Below, piece after piece: positions 11,083 to 23,261 of a stretch of DNA of 64,000 nt. Both the position numbers and the translations under genes were made by a program. Position 1 is the first letter of the stretch. Each line of letters opens with the position of its first letter. Below the pieces are notes generated by a model. The model searched no databases. It saw only the letters and a list, made by a program, of their open reading frames with translations, and was not told where the DNA came from. This DNA is from Bettongia penicillata ogilbyi (taxonomy: Eukaryota; Chordata; Mammalia; Diprotodontia; Potoroidae): positions 815,001 to 879,000 of the forward strand of contig JAJHZJ010000013.1 of assembly GCA_023548195.1 (NCBI GenBank), in the 5' to 3' direction.

Positions 11083-11330
11083 CCATCTTTCCAAGCTTTG
11101 TTCAAATGCTATCTCCTCCCTGATCCCTTACCCCCAGTGAGAAATTATTTCTCCCTCATCTGAACTCATAGCTCTTGTGAAATGATTGAATGAATGCATG
11201 ATTGAAACATCAAGTAAGTACTTGTTATGTTAAAAGTACTCTGATAAGGGCTGGAGGTAACAAATGGAAAAGAAAAGCTAAAACAGACCCTCCTCTCAAG
11301 GAGTTCACATTCTAATGGAGTAATCTTACA
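11083..11330 (+). repeat. L2-like fragment and dispersed repeat
   Basis: 'ttcaaatgctatctcctccc' to 'gaaattatttctccctcatc' resembles L2; 11190-11325 has 'caaggagttcacattctaat' of the old dispersed family. Confidence 0.6.
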
Positions 11331-12124
11331 GAAAGTTACATAGGAAGATTCTATGACTCTCAGTGTACAGCAGCAAAGCAGATGGCAATGCCTCTTCTTT
11401 AATGTTATTTCTACTGATAAAATCTTAGCAGTTTCTAATGTTGATCCAGTTGAGAGTAACAAGGATTTTGGTAACAAGCACTTTCCTTTCTGGGTCCTCA
11501 ATACTGTGGCTGTCCCCCTCAGGAATAGTTGCCAGATTGCGTCTGGACAAGGGTTGCTTCCCAGCATGATGTCTCGAACCCAAGGATCTTAGGTTCAGTA
11601 TCCTGGGTTATCTCAATCAAGGTCTGAGGGAAAGTGGTGGTCAAGGTGGTGCTTGACTTGACCTTCCTGCTGCGTACTGACTCATCTCACTCCCAGCATG
11701 TGTTACGTTGACTTAAGTAGGCCAGCTTACTTACCCTGAAAGTGGCGCTTGAAAAGCAACTGGTGGCAATAGTCGTCCCTTCTCCATAGGAGTTTTCTGT
11801 GAGGACTGGGTAAAATGAGGAAGGATGACTTGGGAAGGATACCGCCATTCCCAGGACTCCTGTGTTCATCTCCCTGTTAGTGGCAGTTGTTACTGGTGAT
11901 GAGGAAGATGGACTCCTCTTTCACAGTGATTTTTCCCCTTAATGATTGTTGAAAGGGCTGGGATAGAAGAAGATGTAGTTGTTTGGGAGACATTGCTATT
12001 CCCAAGCTTTCTGGGTTCAGGGTACGGAGCTGGTTTCTCTCAGGGATTATGGAAAGATGATGGTAGCTAAAGTGGTGGCAGTACCTTAACCTGTCCAACT
12101 CATGCTGTCTCCTGTCCTATACTC
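11331..12124. other. Unassigned block of moderate GC
   Basis: No match recognised. Two minus-strand open frames (11687-11869 and 11877-12098) lack any family motif. 'actggtggcaatagt' near 11759 and 'agtggtggcagtacc' near 12070 look similar but I could not establish a real duplication. Confidence 0.35.
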
Positions 12125-12492
12125 CAATACTCATGTTTTTATATTCTAACTTGTATTATATTTATTTAGTGTGTTATATTTATATATCATATCTTTTATC
12201 CCCCTTCTAGACTGGGACTCCATATTACTTATTTTGGACTTCTCCTAATGCCCAGCATAGTAGTTGATAAGATAGTAGTTGATAAGATAGTAGATAGATA
12301 AGTTAGATGGTAAAATGGAAAGAACTCCCATTTTAGAAACAGAGAACCTGGGTTCAAATCCTGCTTCTGATAATTACTACCTATGTGACCCTGAGAAAGC
12401 CACAATACCCTGATCTTAGTTTCTTCATCTGTAAAATTAAAGGGTTGGACTAGATGGTCTTTGAAGTTCCTTCTAGGTCTAAATCTATGACC
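12125..12492 (+). mobile_element. L2 tail, short tandem repeat and MIR
   Basis: L2 3' tail at about 12125-12262 ('ccccttctagactgggactc'), then 'tagttgataagatag' repeated in tandem (12259-12295), then a MIR (12300-12492) with 'ctgggttcaaatcctgcttc' and end 'ggactagatggtctttgaag'. Confidence 0.75.
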
Positions 12493-12544
12493 AAATGAAT
12501 TTTTGATTAATATGCTTTTTGAAGAGCTGAAAGGGATTTGGTAA

Positions 12545-13370
12545 CAGTTGTCACTTTTGACCACCCTCTATGAAGTTCCCCTTCTTTTATATTTTTTGTT
12601 TGTATTCTCCTATAGCTTTGGAAACCAGGTAAAGCTTTGTCAGAATTGTTTGCAAAATAAGAGAAAATTGGCTGTTAGTGAAAGCCTGAGAGTCTTTCCT
12701 TTGAATCTGACAATTGAGAAAATCAAATTGATTCTATTTTGTTATTCATTCCATTTTGTATCACCACCGACTTTTTTGTAACTGCCTAAGTCATGTTTCA
12801 TTTGTCTCAGAGTTAAGTTTGGAAATTCTGCTTTCCTGTAAACCATTCATTGTCTCTGAGCTAAGTGTAGAAGTTCAGATCCCTGATAATCATTGTTCTA
12901 TCCTTGTGTCAAAGAAATTTGTTATTCTTGAAGGATGCAAGCGAATACCAGGGAGTGTCATCTGCTATCCAAGGTAGTCTATTCCACTATTGCTAGCTAA
13001 CCTGTCCAGGCAGGTGGACTCAAACAACGAACATGTGACATGATGGAAGGAGGAGGTGTTCCTAACCTCTCATTCCTAATTTCCAGCCAATCATTTTGTC
13101 CTTCACAAGCTTTGTGACCAATCGTATTGCTTTCCTCGTCTATAATGCGGAATTTTTTTGACTGCACTTTCTTTTTTTCTACAAAAAGGGATGCAAGCCC
13201 ATTTAGGGGTCTTAGCTTTGCTGAGGGGGATGAGAACCTGTTTATTGGCAAATTTGTACTTTGTCAATAAATTGCTCGTGCTCAGTACTTTGTGCCTCAG
13301 TTTCCATTGTAACAAGTCCTTGACCTTTGTGTTTAATTCTTAGGTCTCTTCTGCGTCCTAGATACAAGGG
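12545..13370 (+). mobile_element. Endogenous-retrovirus-like LTR segment (boundaries not fixed)
   Basis: The order of signals fits an LTR on the plus strand. There is a duplicated block of about 49 bp (about 12798-12846 and 12847-12895; 'gtctcagagttaagt' and 'gtctctgagctaagt'). CCAAT boxes follow at 13087-13091 and 13118-13122, a TATA-like 'tctataatg' at 13139-13147, then AATAAA at 13266-13271 and a GT-rich stretch after it. TG and CA ends with a target duplication could not be fixed, so this may be a solo LTR or an old promoter-like unit. No gag, pol or env is seen beside it. Confidence 0.45.
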
Positions 13371-13371
13371 T

Positions 13372-13458
13372 CTTATAAGGTTCAAATGAAATAACAATCT
13401 TAATGCACTTTGCAAACCTTAAAGCACTACATAAATGCCAGTATTATTACTATTAGCC
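13372..13458 (+). mobile_element. MIR 3' fragment
   Basis: 'cttataaggttcaaatgaaa' to 'taaagcactacataaatgcc' is the MIR 3' end only. Confidence 0.7.
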
Positions 13459-15035
13459 TCCAGGCATAGGCCACATGTCTGGAGATTACTTCGTTTTCTG
13501 AGTCTTTTATTGAGCTCCTGTAGAACCCAATACTTATAGAGCAATACAGGAGTGTTCTGCAAGTGTTTAACAGTCATGCTCTTTGGGATGGGGGATGGGG
13601 GGCCAGAAATAAAACAAAGTGTGCATTATTTTTAGGTTTAATCTGCATTATTAGCACCTTTAAAAGCCTAAACAATAAATCAAGTTCTAATTTGGAGTAA
13701 TTGCTAATTTCTGGTATAAATTTTTACACTGAAAATTTAATAATGTTTTCTCAAGTCTGTTAAAGCTGATGCTAATCCTGCTAGATAGCCATGCTCAGAA
13801 CAATAACTAAGGTGTTACTGAACTATTGAAAGAACCAGAAATCGCTATGTTTAGGTTGTTATATGTGAAGAAATTAGCTTTCTTGTTTATGGTGGCCCTT
13901 AAGAGCAAAAGAAAAATTATATTTAACTGATACTGGCTCATCTTTTGTTTTCTGAATGTTCAGAAGGAGACATAGTTAACCCACTTCTTTAAATAACTTT
14001 TATAGGCTCCATGGTATGTTTTAAAAATAGAAACAAATCCCTGGGTTGAAGTTTGAGTATTGTGTCTTTTACCCTGAGGCTTATCTAAAACTTTCACCTT
14101 CGCTCTGCTTTGTGTACACCCAGACATCTGAGCCCAATTTTCCACATATATAGGGAAATAGCAATATTGTGCTAGCCTGGAGATATTTTATTTTAATATA
14201 TTTTGGTTAAATATAGTGCAACTCCCAAGAAAGAAAAAAAAATCTTTATGCTGTACTTTTCAAAAGGCTTCAATATTTCAATGTCTTCAGCAATTCTCTG
14301 ATTTCATTCTTGGGAAACACATATCACAACCTCCCCACAATTATACAAAGTACCCCAAGAATTTTTGTGGCCAAAGAAAAATGATTACCAGCAGTCAACC
14401 CAGAGTCCCTCAGGGTTTAGACTTAAAGAGTTTCAGACAAAAAGCCAGCATGGCACCAGTAGGCAACTTCTTTGTCACGTGTAGGGGAAAATAACAGAAC
14501 TAGGACAAATCAGTGAAATGAGGCTATTTCCTATATTGCATAAGGACGAGTGAGAAATGAAGGTCAGAGACATAGGGAACTGAACTCCAACTACACCATC
14601 CAGCAAGAAGCTATGAGGGGGTAATGCCCATCTCTGAGTGTATTAGTCTAAATGTATATGCATCATCAGGGACTCCAACCATGCCAGTCAAAGCAGCTTT
14701 CACTGCTTTACACTATCATAGAGAGGTGGAGTCTCAGAACCACACTTTCAAATGTGGAGCTAGCTGTCACCAGTAAGAACCACTTTGTAATGGTTGGCTG
14801 CTATCCCTGGTAACCTGATTCACTCTAACCATACTCTTGCAACCCAAAGACACAGAAAGATCATGTATTGTATTTTTAACAGTGACTTGGATAAAGGTAT
14901 AGATGCCATGTTTATTAAATCTACAGATGACCTAAGTATATTTAATAGCAGAATTTGGTTCCTCAAACCCTTCAAGACCCTTAAAGTCTGACAGATTAAA
15001 ATGGTAGCCTAGATCCAATAAAATTGAATATAATA
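13459..15035. other. Unassigned, largely repeat-free block
   Basis: 13560-14200 in particular has no SINE or LINE and no low-complexity run longer than about 8 bases. A candidate for old unique DNA. Short open frames near 14216-14494 and 14794-14991 show no motif. Confidence 0.4.
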
Positions 15036-15255
15036 GGGATAATGGGGTAGCTAGGTGGTACAGTAGATAAGAGTGCCAAGCTTGGAGTTAGGAAGACTCA
15101 TCTTCCTGAGTCCAAATATGACCTCATATACTAAGGAGCTATGTGACCTTGGGTAAGTCATTTAACCCTGTTTGCCTTAGTTCTTCACCTATAAAATGAG
15201 CTGGAGAAGAAAATGGCAAACCAGTCCAATATCTCTGCCAATAAAACCCCAAATG
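15036..15255 (+). mobile_element. tRNA-derived SINE abutting the AP3M1 retrocopy
   Basis: 'gtagctaggtggtacagtag' head, 'gtgaccttgggtaagtcatt', 'gagctggagaagaaaatggc', ending 'aaaaccccaaatgggctgg' about 40 nt before the retrocopy ATG. Confidence 0.92.
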
Positions 15256-15296
15256 GGCTGGAACATTGAGCTTAGGCTGCCTGGCTCTTCAGAAAA

Positions 15297-16402
15297 ATGA
15301 TCTACAGTCTGTTTCTCATAAAATGTTCTGGGGACATCCTCCTGGAGAAACATTGGAAGAGTGCCATCAGCCAGTCTGTCTGTGACTGTTTCTTTGAAGC
15401 TCAGCATACAAACCATCAGAGAGTTCCTGCATCGAGTCATAGACACTTTTAGGGCTACTTTGGGGAGTGTTCAGAGGCTACAATCAAGGATCCCATGGTC
15501 ATAGTGCATAAGTCCTTGGAAGTAATTTTAGACGATGGATTTCTTCTGGCAATTGAATCTAACATCTTGAAAGAACTGATTAAACCACCCACAATTCTAT
15601 GCTCTGCGTTAATTCTATTACAGGCAGTAGTAATGTTGGCACATTCCCCACAGGATAGCTCTCCAATATCCCATGGCATCATGCAGGTGTGAAATACACA
15701 AACAAGGAAGCTTATTTTGATGTGATTGAAGAAATCGATGCAATTATAAACAAATCATTTTCTGCAGTCTTTGCAGAAATTCAAGGGATCATTGATGCTT
15801 GCATGAAACTTTCTGGAAGACCTGATCTTTCCCTTTCCTTCATGAATCTAAGGCTTCTAGATGATGTCAGCTTCCACTCCTGCATTCATTTCAAATGTTA
15901 AGAATTAAAAAGAATGCTATTATTTATTCCTCCAGAGGGAAACTTCCAACTCGTTTCCTATTATGTCAGCTCACAAAATTTTGCAGCAATTCCATTGTGT
16001 GTGAAACACATCAACTTTAAAGAGAATAGCTCTCATGGCAGATTTGATATTATGATTGGACCAAAGAAAAATACGGCGAAAACCAATGCCCCAAGTTGTA
16101 CTGAAAATGAACTTAACTTCTACACAAGACAGCTACACATTTGATCCTGTCACTAAGGTATTAACGTGGGATATTGGAAAAATTACCTCCCAGAAGCTCC
16201 CAAGTCTTAAAGGATTGGTGAATTCACAGTCCAGAGCCCCCAAAACCAGAAAAAAATCCAAGCCTCAACATTCATTTCAAGGTTTAGCAACTTGCTATTT
16301 CAGGCTTGAAAGTAAATCACGTTGACATATTATGGAGAGAATTCAAGCCATTTAAAGGAGTCAAATACATCATGAAAGCTAGAAAATTCCAAGTAGACAT
16401 GA
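15297..16402 (+). pseudogene. AP3M1: AP3M1 processed pseudogene (AP-3 mu-1 subunit retrocopy)
   Basis: Intronless, decayed copy of the mRNA for the mu subunit of the AP-3 adaptor complex, which sorts cargo to lysosome-related organelles. The ATG at 15297 opens MIYSLFLIKCSGDILLEKHW, matching the family N-terminus. After FFEAQ about 40 codons are missing and the copy resumes at EFLHRVIDTF. The GECSEATIKD and GSSNVG stretches fit AP3M1 better than AP3M2. The mu homology domain follows in changing frames (KYTNKEAYFDVIEEIDAI, SLSFMNLRLLDDVSFHSC, FIPPEGNFQLVSY, YTFDPVTKVLTWDIGKI), ending KFQV and a shifted stop near 16400-16402. Defects: a frameshift near 15480, an in-frame TAG at about 15655 in the PTG-LSNIP segment, a second small deletion near 16080 and more frameshifts. 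Several exon junctions are absent, so it arose by retrotransposition. Not functional as a protein. Confidence 0.93.
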
Positions 16403-16689
16403 GAAGAGACTATAAATCCCACAAGATCAGTGTCTGTTTATCAAGTATTAATACAATCTGCTACTTAGTGACTTAGGTGGCTGTTAGATACCATGTGGGT
16501 AGGAAATAGTCATTATTTACAGCATTTGTGTAGAGCACCGTCTCTAAAAAGGTAGCTTTCGCGGTTGGAGCAGATTTATTAAACAGCTTTAAACTAAGCT
16601 CAGACCTAACACAACTTAATAGGTAGTATAGGCTAAACTTCTTTGGGCTGCAGATAACTTAGACTAGAGACAGACTGACGATGGTTTGT

Positions 16690-16812
16690 TGCCATGGGTC
16701 ACATGACAAACAGGAGCGAGTGTGCAGCAGCAACCCCACAGTTTTTATGGTCTGCCAAAAATCTTTTGGTGGGCTGCAAGTGGCCTATGGGCTAGTTGTG
16801 CAGGCCTGACTT
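16690..16812 (+). mobile_element. Short hAT-like MITE, 3' part
   Basis: Ends 'agttgtgcaggcctga'; its reverse (tcaggcctgcacaactagcc, then 'ccaccaaaagattttt') matches the start of the small element at 58014-58105. The left end is not clear. Confidence 0.55.
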
Positions 16813-18045
16813 AGCTTATTTTTAAACTTGTCATTAAGGAATGTTTGGAACCAACACAAAAACAGTGCTTGTTTCCACAGGCACAGGCTACACTCAGCAG
16901 CATAAATGCAGACAGGTGGTCATCGTTGGACCTCTCTTTCTTCTGGCCCTGACCTTGGCCTGCAGGAGGCATGAGAATCCCAGGGTAGTAGCCAGACTCT
17001 TGTCACATGATAGCTTTAGCCAAATACTATCCTCAGAGATCTTGATCGTCCCGATTTAGTCTCTTCCCGCCCCAAACAGTTCACAGCTGACTTCACTTCA
17101 AGTGTATAACAGAAATTTTAATATCTAGTTCAGACTTTGATTTACAGAGACCTTGCTGCAGTAAATGCCACATGGATTACAGGCCACAGATTCAGCTCTT
17201 AGCACAGTAGAAATTGATTGTGTTAAAGGGGACAAATACTTTAGTGAGAATATAAGAGAACACTATTTAAAGCAAGCACAAACTTTTGAACTTCTGAGCA
17301 AATAACTAAAAACTAGATAGCAACAGAGATCTCAAATTGTAACATCTGTCACTCTTTGTATCTCCTAAGTCTTATCAGAACAGACCTTTTGCCAGAGTTA
17401 ACCTTGAATGCCTCATGTTCACAGAAAACCACAGCTACCACATCAAGTTCTTTCCTGAAAATATGAATATTATCATAGAAGAAATCACACTTCTTCATTA
17501 TATTTATTTAGCATATTTTGCTGAGATTTAAAACCATCTTTGTGTAATAACAGACATGAGTTGATGTGGTTGACATCTCAGACTCCTAAAGGCCAAGTAG
17601 TTTTGTCCAACAACAAGGTTCTGAAAGACCTGACCATAGAGCTTTTGCTTTATTAAATGTAAAGGAAGAGGATGTTTCAGGGGCTATGGTCTCCTTGCTT
17701 GTTTTTCATACAATTTCCAGTAAAACTGCATAATCAGACCACACCTCACTTTGGATTCTTTCCTCTCTCAGCACCCTCACTGTTTCCTTACCCCTTCAGC
17801 CACAGTTTTACTCCTTCTTAATAGTACTTTTGTCACTCAACATCTAGTATGGGAACTGACTCATGGAACTAATTCTCTTATGCTATTCAGCAACACATAA
17901 CTATTTTCCCTTGACTTCAGGGCCCTTTGGGGGCAAGTGTGCTTGTATTACTAGTATGACTTTCAATCCAAAAGTGCATAGACAACTAGAAAAAAAGCAC
18001 ATAGATGATGGTTCAAATTTAACACATCTTTATATTTCATTTTAG
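16813..18045. other. Unassigned block downstream of the AP3M1 retrocopy
   Basis: No repeat recognised. Part may be the retrocopied AP3M1 3' UTR, but I cannot confirm this. All three forward frames contain stops. Confidence 0.35.
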
Positions 18046-18243
18046 ATTTCTAGGGTACAGGGCCATCTCCAGTCATCCTGATCTATATCTTGCCACTGGA
18101 CCCAGATGGCTCTGGAGGAGAAAGTGAGGTTGGTGACTTTGCACAGCCCTCCCTCACTTAAATCCACTTCACTTGCAAGTGATGGCATCACCTCCCTGAT
18201 GTCATGGTCTACTTCAAGAACAAAGAACAGACAACGACAACAA
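18046..18243 (+). mobile_element. Second SINE type ('catggtctacttcaagaac')
   Basis: Runs from 'ccatctccagtcatcctgat' through 'cagatggctctggaggagaa' and 'ttgcacagccctccctcact' to 'caaagaacagacaacgacaa'. The same sequence lies reversed at 27738-28092, joined there to a tRNA-like head, and partly at 56582-56660. Confidence 0.85.
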
Positions 18244-19311
18244 ATTTCTAGAGTGATCACAGTACTGCCAAACCATAATTATCTGCTTGCTATATCTAAG
18301 ATTAACTCAATTCAATTGCTTCTTTGGGCTTTATTTTCCAGTGATCCCTCAGTCCTCTGCACTCTTTCCATCCCTTGTCAGAATCCCATAATTGGACTCC
18401 ATTCTTCAATTGGAATCCTTCATTCCACCCAGTTTCTATCTTCTGTAACTTGGAACTGGGCATTTTCTTCCTATGACATCTCTTGCATAGAATTCTATGG
18501 TATGCAAGCAGTTTCCTTGCTTCCAGAAGTTCCTTCTTCCAAGGTTTTTCCATAGGGAACTCTTTTGCTTAATTCAATTATGGCATTATTTAGTAGAATT
18601 AGAGAAACTCTTCAGGTGGAGGATCTGATTTCTACACGTCTCATCAGCACTGGCTGCACTATTAGTAAAGAGATGAAAACAAAAAAGAAAACCCCAAATG
18701 AGATTATGAAGAGTTGGATACGACCAGAACAATGCAACAACAAAAAAATAGGGAATAAATGAAAAATATAAATGTGGTTTGAGAAAATAAACTCTGAACA
18801 TGTGAGAACAGTTGAAATGTGACTAGAAAACAGTTAAGAAAATGATCTAGTGACTGGAGTTCAATCTGAGGCATCAACGTGATCTAGCAGCTCCAAAAGA
18901 TAATAGGATCTTAGATTGTAGTCACTGAAATGCAACGAGATCCACCCACATTGTGATTTGCTCCCTTTCTGAAATCTGAGCCTTCTGCTGGCCCTCTCTT
19001 GCTCATGACCAGACTCTTTTTCAATCTGGTCTCTTTTGCTGAAGTAAGATTAGTGAGAGCTCAGGGCTCAACCATTTAGGATCCTGGAATTGTTTTGTTG
19101 GGAATGGTCTAGGGGAGGAGTAGTATGCATAGTCTTATAGGTTAGATGATAGACTACTTTTAACAGTAAATCAGGAAATTACAAGTAAACATCCAACCAA
19201 GGGAATTCCTAGGCCTCCTAGAAATAAAGTAGATTGCAGTGATACATGAGGACCTGCCTTAAACCATATGTAGAGGAACAGTAGTCAATTCAATAAGGAT
19301 CTTTCTATCAG
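18244..19311. other. Unassigned, with one SINE 3' piece
   Basis: 18678-18748 is a SINE 3' fragment ('gaaaaccccaaatgagatta', 'tggatacgaccagaacaatg') on the plus strand. The 149-codon open frame 18106-18555 begins inside the SINE and has no recognisable domain. Confidence 0.45.
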
Positions 19312-19553
19312 ATAGATAGCTGGTGGCATAGTAGATACATACAGCATTAGACTTGGAGTCAGGAAGACCTAAATTCAAATCCAGCCTCAGACACTTACTA
19401 GTCCATAGTAACCCTCAGTTTGCCTCAGTCCTCCTATCTTTAAAATGAAGACAATGATAATACCTACCTCCCAGGGTTGTTATGAGGATCAAATGAGACA
19501 ATATTTGTGAAGCATTTGGCAAACTTCTATAAATGTCAGTTGCTATTATTATG
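19312..19553 (+). mobile_element. SINE/MIR hybrid copy
   Basis: Head 'gctggtggcatagtagatac', 'ggagtcaggaagacctaaat', then a MIR-type end 'cccagggttgttatgaggat' and 'tataaatgtcagttgctatt'. Complete. Confidence 0.9.
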
Positions 19554-19895
19554 TGCCTATCTACCAAGAACTGAGAACATAATGACAAAAATGACATCAT
19601 AGTCTCTGCCCTCAAAATGCTTACTTGGCAATGAGAAGGGCCGTCTCAGGCCCCACAGTAAAGGAGAGGATATAAAGAGATACAGAAGGGAATTCGTTAT
19701 GGATGGCCTCATTTTACCTGGAAAGTAAGAAGAAAGGGTAGAGTAGCCTAGTGGAAAAGGTGCTGGATTTGGAGCCACAGAATCTAAGTTTGAACTCAGC
19801 TCTACAGCTTCCTACCTATATCACCTGAGCAAATTTCTTCCTTTGTGGGTTTCAAGGTCCTTATCATTAAAGTGCTATGATGAGCCCCTTCTGAG
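19554..19895 (+). mobile_element. Dispersed repeat and MIR
   Basis: 19554-19640 carries 'tctctgccctcaaaatgctt'; 19735-19895 is a MIR ('agtagcctagtggaaaaggt', 'tttgaactcagctctacagc'). Confidence 0.7.
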
Positions 19896-20334
19896 AAGTG
19901 CTGATGTATTCCCAGAGCAATTTTCACAACCAGAAACTTGTGTTTAAGTTCACATTCCTCTGTGTTCCACTGTAATAGCAGAACACAGACAATGACTGAC
20001 TGATTCTCTGCCATGCATTCCAAGATTGGGCCTCTCTCCCTCCCCACTCCCCTACCCTAAGTCATTGCAGAGCCTTGTTTTTCCATAATATCGAGAATTT
20101 GGGTCAGAAGCAGAGGAAAGCCTGCTTCAAGGATTCCCACTGAGTCTTTGAGTAAATATCCTAGAATGAATTGGGGGTGACAATTGACCACCTGCTGGAA
20201 TTTTGCTGCAAAGCTGTCTCTCTCTGAAGCATACATCTGAATGAATAAGCCTATCTCCCAAGGGCACAAAGAGAGATTGGAGGAACTCCAGTTTCTCCCC
20301 TTTATGGCATAGCTTCCTCCTCTTTCACTGATCT
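19896..20334. other. Unassigned block
   Basis: Nothing recognised. The 70-codon minus frame at 20057-20269 has no match I know. Confidence 0.35.
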
Positions 20335-20503
20335 AGAACTCAGGAGCTATTTAGTCCAACTCCCTCATTTTAGAGAAGAAGCAAATGAGGTTCAGTGCCT
20401 TGCACAAAGTCACACAGGTCATAACTATTAGAGGCAGCATTTGAACCATGGCAATCAGACTCCAGAAGCACATTTCTTCCACTGTGTCAGGTTGCCTCTT
20501 TAA
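20335..20503 (-). mobile_element. Antisense MIR
   Basis: 'ccaactccctcattttagag', 'tgcacaaagtcacacaggtc', 'catttcttccactgtgtcag'. Confidence 0.8.
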
Positions 20504-22109
20504 AGTGGTGGCTGTAATTCATATACAAGGGTTGATTCAAAAGACAGAATGAAGGGCAACGGGGTATGAAGGGGAGAATTACATGAAGGTGCATTCCATC
20601 TCATCATAAGGAGAAGCTATGCAATTCAAATACTCAAAAGTGGGAAGTAATGGCTTGTCCATCATGGGAAGTCTCCAAACAGAGGCTAGATGACCACCAT
20701 TCCCAATCATCTCTTCATCATGCTACCTACACTCAAACCGTCACCCTAATCCCTTCCTCCCCAACTCACCCCAGTCACAACCACCACCATCAGTCACACT
20801 GGATTGTCTCCCTGGAACTCCTTGGGCTTGAAAGGTGAGCCTTTTGCCTCATATCACTGGAAACTAGACATCAATGTCAGTCATCTACATACCATGCCAG
20901 GGAGCATTACCACTACCCCATGCCCTCAGAAATCCCCTTCATATTTTGTTTAAAGAATACCAAGTAAGACAATGCCATGGAAGACAGTCAGGAATAAGAG
21001 AAGTGGAAAAGTGATAAAAGATTAGAATATGAAGGGCTTTAAACATTAAACAGAAGATTTTATATTTCATGCTGGAGGTAATAAGGAGCCACTTGAGTTT
21101 ATTGAATAGGGACATAACATGGCCAGTCCTACACACTTGGCAGGACTGTTTTAAAAAATAAAATATAAAATAAAAGTCTGTTTTAAAGATATTTTGCACC
21201 TTGGAATTCTGTAGGTATGTTTGAAGTACATGTCCACAGGGAAGCAATTAAAACTGACCTCTGTGTACAGGCTATCCCAAAGGCCAGAATTTGTCCTGGA
21301 GGGTTTTATGTCCCCACCCTCTTGTCCAAAACAGCATATGGGGATATGCTAATACAGCTATGATCAGCTCCAGACTATTTGTGCATTATTCAGTTCATGT
21401 GACCTACTTTCTTTCAGCAGGCTGTCCTCCATACTTCACCCCTTTCTATTGAAATGGAATCCTGCAGCAAACTAGAAAAGAACACTCCACAGCAACCTGA
21501 TATCCCAAGATCTGTGAGTGCTTATGACTAGAATACATTTGATGTACCCTACAACCAGGGGTATGCTGCAGCCAGCTTTAACCTTTGGAGATCCAATTGT
21601 CAAATTTTCAGTGTGAGCACCGCCAAACTCAGCAAACACTGCAAATTAAGGTTTGATTTGTTGTTTCATTGGTTATCTAGAATTATGAAAGTGATCAAGA
21701 AAATGTTAATAATGCAGATTAAACTTAAAAGCGTGTCACGTGCTGTGCACACTTCTTTTGAGAGTCAGCTGTTAAACCTTTATCGGCACACCTTTGCCCA
21801 GAACTCATCAATGCCAGGGTAAGGGCAACAATCCCCATGACTAGCAAATATCATCTTGACATCTTCCATTCTATTCTGTAAGATTAGGGGTCTTAGTCAG
21901 ATATGGCTGCCCTACTTTTGACTCTGGGACAGAGTAATCCCCTGACAACTTGACTTTTCTTTCCTCCTCTTGGCTCTCATGTGGGCCTTATGTAGAGAGC
22001 AGTGCCACAGAGAAGGGTGCCATAGCAGAAACATGGCTATGATGGGCCTGGTATCAAGATACAAGCTATCAGGATCAAGAGAGTAGGGGACATGGCTATC
22101 ACAATGCCA
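20504..22109. repeat. Old dispersed sequence, mostly unassigned
   Basis: 20640-20700 (gggaagtctccaaacagagg) and 20940-21170 (gaagggctttaaacattaaa, 'aaggagccacttgagtttat', 'gacataacatggccagtcct') resemble old mammalian dispersed repeats. The second type recurs at 43210-43440. 21200-22109 is unassigned. Confidence 0.5.
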
Positions 22110-22390
22110 CCATCTCTGTGTATGACCTTGGGCAAGTAATGGGCAAGTCCATCTCCAACTCCTGGTTTCATTTGCTTAATGAAGGAATTCTAAAGTCTCT
22201 TCCAACTATGATCCTAAGGCCAAATGAAATAAAAGAAAGATGTCATGGTCTTACAACTATATAATCTTCCCCCCTCAGAATGAGTTTCTTGAGGACAGAG
22301 ATGACTTTTGCTTTTTCTTTGCATGCTCAACACATAGCACAGTGTCTGGAGCATGGTTAAGTACATAATAAATGCTTGTTAATCAAAGAT
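22110..22390 (+). mobile_element. MIR 3' part and L2 tail
   Basis: 'tatgaccttgggcaagtaat' and 'aagtctcttccaactatgat' (MIR), then 'gtttcttgaggacagagatg' and 'cacatagcacagtgtctgga' (L2 tail). Confidence 0.8.
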
Positions 22391-22925
22391 GTGTAAAATC
22401 CAGTCATGTGCCAAAGCCTAATGTTGTTCTCTTTGTAATGGTTTTTGTTTGCTTGTCTGTTTTTCTCTCAGATCTACTCAATATTGACTTAGCCCTAGCT
22501 TGGAGCACTGAGATAATTTCAGAATTCTTTCCTAATGCGTGAAACTTAGTTACCACCATCAACTCTGGATTGCCCTGGCGCTGCATTCTAGTTATCATCT
22601 TTGATCCTAGCATAGGCCATGTTCTTTTTTTCTTCCCACAGGAGAAATACCTTCTTTAGACCTTGTTAATTGCTATTAATCATGAGCATGTGCTTGACTG
22701 TAACCTAAGAGGTTAGGATCTCACAAAAGTCTTATGAAACATACACAAATGCTTTCCTTACACCTCACTCATTTATTTCCTGTCTTTTCCGCAGCTGGTA
22801 GACCCTGATGATTTTGGAAATATTCCTTACATAGGTGACCCAGATAAAAGATCATGTTTATAAGATCTTAAAGACTTTTGGTGCTCAAATGACCCCGACA
22901 ACTCTTCATTTTCTGTCTGAGTCTA
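22391..22925. other. Unassigned block
   Basis: Nothing recognised. Confidence 0.35.
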
Positions 22926-23125
22926 TTTTTGAAGGAGGTGGTGTGGTTGTATTAGAAAGGCACTGGTTTTGAAATCAGTGGAGTCTTAGCTCTTCTACTG
23001 TGGGACCATGAGTAAGTTCATTCTCCTCTTTGATCCTTGGTTTCCTCATTGGGAAAATGAAGGAACTGACATGGTGGATATTTTAGGTCCCTTCCTGTTC
23101 TAACATTCTGTAATTCTGTGACTGA
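22926..23125 (+). mobile_element. MIR
   Basis: 'gtggttgtattagaaaggca' head to 'ggtcccttcctgttctaaca' end. Confidence 0.8.
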
Positions 23126-23261
23126 ATATTTCATAATTCTGCAGCATATGTCTCTGTTATCAGAAACCTAATACAGCTACTGTATCTTTTCATTGTTGAA
23201 AAACCAAATATTCCTAGGAACTCAATTCAATTAGACAAATATTTACAAAGTCCATTAAGCT

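Noticed and set aside
15495..16325. Several small plus-strand genes
   Set aside because: They are successive frames of a single decayed AP3M1 copy.
16813..18045. Retroviral or gene remnant downstream of the AP3M1 copy
   Set aside because: Some phrases looked protein-like but every frame is full of stops and no family signature could be named.
18106..18555. 149-codon open frame
   Set aside because: It begins inside a SINE, has no recognisable domain and no codon-use or splice support.
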